64,000 nt of DNA from Arbacia lixula. Lineage: Eukaryota > Echinodermata > Echinoidea > Arbacioida > Arbaciidae. Made by a program: the position numbers and the translations under genes. Position 1 is the stretch's first letter, and the number at the start of each line of letters is the position of its first letter. Shown piece by piece: positions 61,816 to 64,000 of the stretch. The DNA is taken from assembly GCA_963669155.1 (NCBI GenBank), contig OZ022597.1, forward strand, positions 7,975,699 through 8,039,698, read 5' to 3'. The notes beneath the pieces are model-generated. The model did no database searches and was not told the DNA's origin. It worked only from the letters and a program-made list of their open reading frames with translations.

Positions 61816-64000
61816 CGACCTCACACATTTGTACTACTCTTTCTATGAATTGCCCAGGATCTTGCTCCATAACTAACCTGTGAGCCATCAATGCATAAAT
61901 TGACTCATACGTTACATGACCAAGTCCTTTTCCACGAGCAAAACTGATCATTATGTCGCTCTCAAATTGGCAACACTACTCATTCAAAATGAGATTTTCA
62001 TTATAAACTGCAATATACTAGTATGTGTACATTCCATTTAAAAAATAAACTTGACAAAAGACAATTGAGAGCAATGATTGTGCCAATTCGAGGAGCAAAA
62101 CGGTGACTTCAAGCTTTTCATTTCATTGGCAATATTAAGATTTATTTATCATTTCACCAGCCGAGAAACTCCTCTCACTGTACCATCAATCATAACGGTG
62201 AAAGGAGGATAAATTACATATTGATGTATCATATAATAAACGATTATGAGCTCGTACATGGAGTTAAAGCTTATTAAAAATATAGTTTTTTTTATAAATG
62301 TTTCTATCATACACGCAACATAATGCTTATCACATGGTTACAGTAAATGCCATGTTGGTGCGTACAGAATACATGTATGTCAAGACAATTGTCTTTACTA
62401 CCAAAGTGTTGGATCACCAAATAACTCACATGGAACTCATTATTTCAAGTAGTGAAGAATATGAAATAATCAATCTTTTCACAAATGTAATTCATAAAAG
62501 TCCCTAGCAAAATGCCTAAAATAAAAAATACAAATTTTGCCAACACATGCACATTTTCAACTCTTAAACCCATTCATAACCAGACCATTTTGAGAGTAAA
62601 AATAATCATTAATTTGGCTTTCAAATTGGCAACACTAGTCCGAATGGCTTAATTTAAGATCATCACAGGGGACTAGGGGTTGAGCGATGGAAGTACAACA
62701 CTTACATGCGAAATACATCACTAAATAAATGCTCCAAACGTTGACATAAAGTACTGTACTGAGAAAGATGACATGCTCCAATAGGGTGTTGCATGCTGGG
62801 TAGATTGCTGTATTTGGGGTAATTTGCACACCTCTATGGGAGTGGAGAGGGTGCACACGTCCTTGCACTCCCCGAACAAAGTTCATCCATTACAATTTCT
62901 GACATTGTTTTTCTCACATTTGATTTCAAACAGGAAAGGTCCTTTTCTAGTACAATGTTACTGTAAAAGGAAAAGAACTGGTGAATTTCATCAGAGATGA
63001 ACATTACAGAAGAAGAAAATGAACTACAGTATGTGATTTAAGAGCAACAGCTCATTCAGTGCCTATAAACTTGTTCACTTCTGAGAACAATCTAAGTGTG
63101 CAGACAAACATGTGAATACTTGTATCGTGATATTTGTTGCGGAGTATCATGATATAGTTTCAATTTGCACTGACATTTCTCACATGTAGAAAATTCTTCT
63201 TTATTTTCTTGAAAAGTGTTTTTTCTCTGAAGACTCTCGCAAGAACTGTGACCAAGTTTAGTGCTAGCCCAGTTTTGAATGTAAAAGAGTGTATGCGTAC
63301 GATTTGTTACTATACTACAAGGGAACAGCATAGGGATGTAAGGTTCTAAACATGCTCATTGTAGTCACTGCTTTATGTCAGTCTATAGAGGACAGCAGAC
63401 ATCAGAGATATGCCCAAATAATATTGATTATGTTGCATTGTAATTGCAAAGTTGTATTTATGAAGTGCAGAATGAAATCAATAAAACAAATAAAACAAAA
63501 TCTTCAGACCTGCATTGTACAAATGTGTTTAATTGCAAAACATATCAAGTCTTAGGTGCCATTCTCAATAATATCAGACCAAGAAATGGGGTCCAACTTG
63601 CTCGTATCTGATACAAATTCACAAGTGCATCAATATTTAAATGTAGATCACTTTAAGAGAGTAAGCATGGACTCTGTAATAGACAGACGAGTGTGGTTGA
63701 GCAAATGCTACTTATGAAGTGCTACAAATATATGAATAGGATAGGTGTAAGTACATGGTTATAAAACTAATGATTCGAAAGTCTACATGAACTACCCGGT
63801 AGAAAAATGCAGATTTTTTGGAGAAAATAATAACTTTGAAACTCTAAATCTGTTCATAGTCTCACAAAGCCTTGCAAACCTAAGATTAATAATCCATTTT
63901 CCCTTCCAAAACAGATTTGCTGCATTGTATCATTTTATGCGCAAACAATTCCTTGACTATGGATTTATGTTTAACTTTGGGTTATATGGACTAAATACAT
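61816..64000. other. Continuation of copy B flank, no supported gene
   Basis: Matches 39282-41506 closely with small indels. No coding region supported in either copy. The paired short open frames at 40571-40810 and 63092-63331 encode the same peptide with one change, but it is unrecognised. Confidence 0.55.

Larger units (their letters stand above)
54884..64000 (+). repeat. Segmental duplication, copy B (distal), runs off window
   Basis: Matches 34536-41506 in the same orientation. Copy B is longer because of additions in intron 20 (55504-56563), a TTAA foldback insertion (56999-57315) and an internal 1,391-bp tandem duplication in the flank. The right end is not reached in the window. Confidence 0.93.

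Overview
This is a eukaryotic nuclear window with an intron-rich gene. I see no bacterial gene architecture, rRNA, recognisable tRNA or CRISPR array. Long AT-rich introns, many small foldback (MITE-like) elements, simple-sequence tracts and a CR1/L2-like retrotransposon tail fit a marine invertebrate, probably an invertebrate deuterostome such as an echinoderm or hemichordate. The species is an inference I cannot confirm from the window.

Layout. (1) 1-14.1 kb: no gene I can support. It holds microsatellites, several foldback elements and a SINE-like retroposon, and probably the promoter and a noncoding first exon of the next gene. (2) 14,115-37,385 (+): a complete COPB1 gene, the beta subunit of the COPI coatomer. 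I placed 23 coding exons with compatible GT/AG boundaries and phases, giving 2,871 nt and 956 codons plus stop, close to the vertebrate protein length. (3) 37.4-42 kb: the 3'UTR and downstream flank of COPB1. (4) 42-48 kb: mostly unrecognised sequence, with a foldback element and a mariner-like MITE. (5) 48,044-48,162 (-): one exon of a Ras-family GTPase closest to RRAS2/R-Ras, carrying the EASAK motif. RRAS2 and COPB1 are also close neighbours in the human genome (11p15.2), so this looks like old linkage. (6) 48.17-51.59 kb: a 3.4-kb G-rich minisatellite abutting the splice acceptor of that exon, followed by a purine-rich minisatellite. (7) 53.9-54.9 kb: a tandem array of ~158-bp units rich in AGGTCA half-sites. 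(8) 54,884-64,000: a second copy of the 3' part of COPB1 (exons 20-23 plus introns and flank), about 20 kb from the first and with an open reading frame. It contains an extra tandem duplication of 1.39 kb and runs off the window end.

The most unusual theme is tandem duplication across exon-intron boundaries. The 3' end of exon 9 with its splice donor is repeated eight times into intron 9. The 5' end of exon 11 with its acceptor is repeated upstream in intron 10. The acceptor of exon 3 is echoed once. In the 3' copy, the end of exon 20 with its donor recurs about four times. The RRAS2-like acceptor region also seems to have seeded a minisatellite. The two COPB1 3' copies form a natural comparison: insertions present in one and absent from the other reveal mobile elements, including one with a TTAA target site. 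The main alternative for the 3' duplication is an assembly artefact from two divergent haplotypes.
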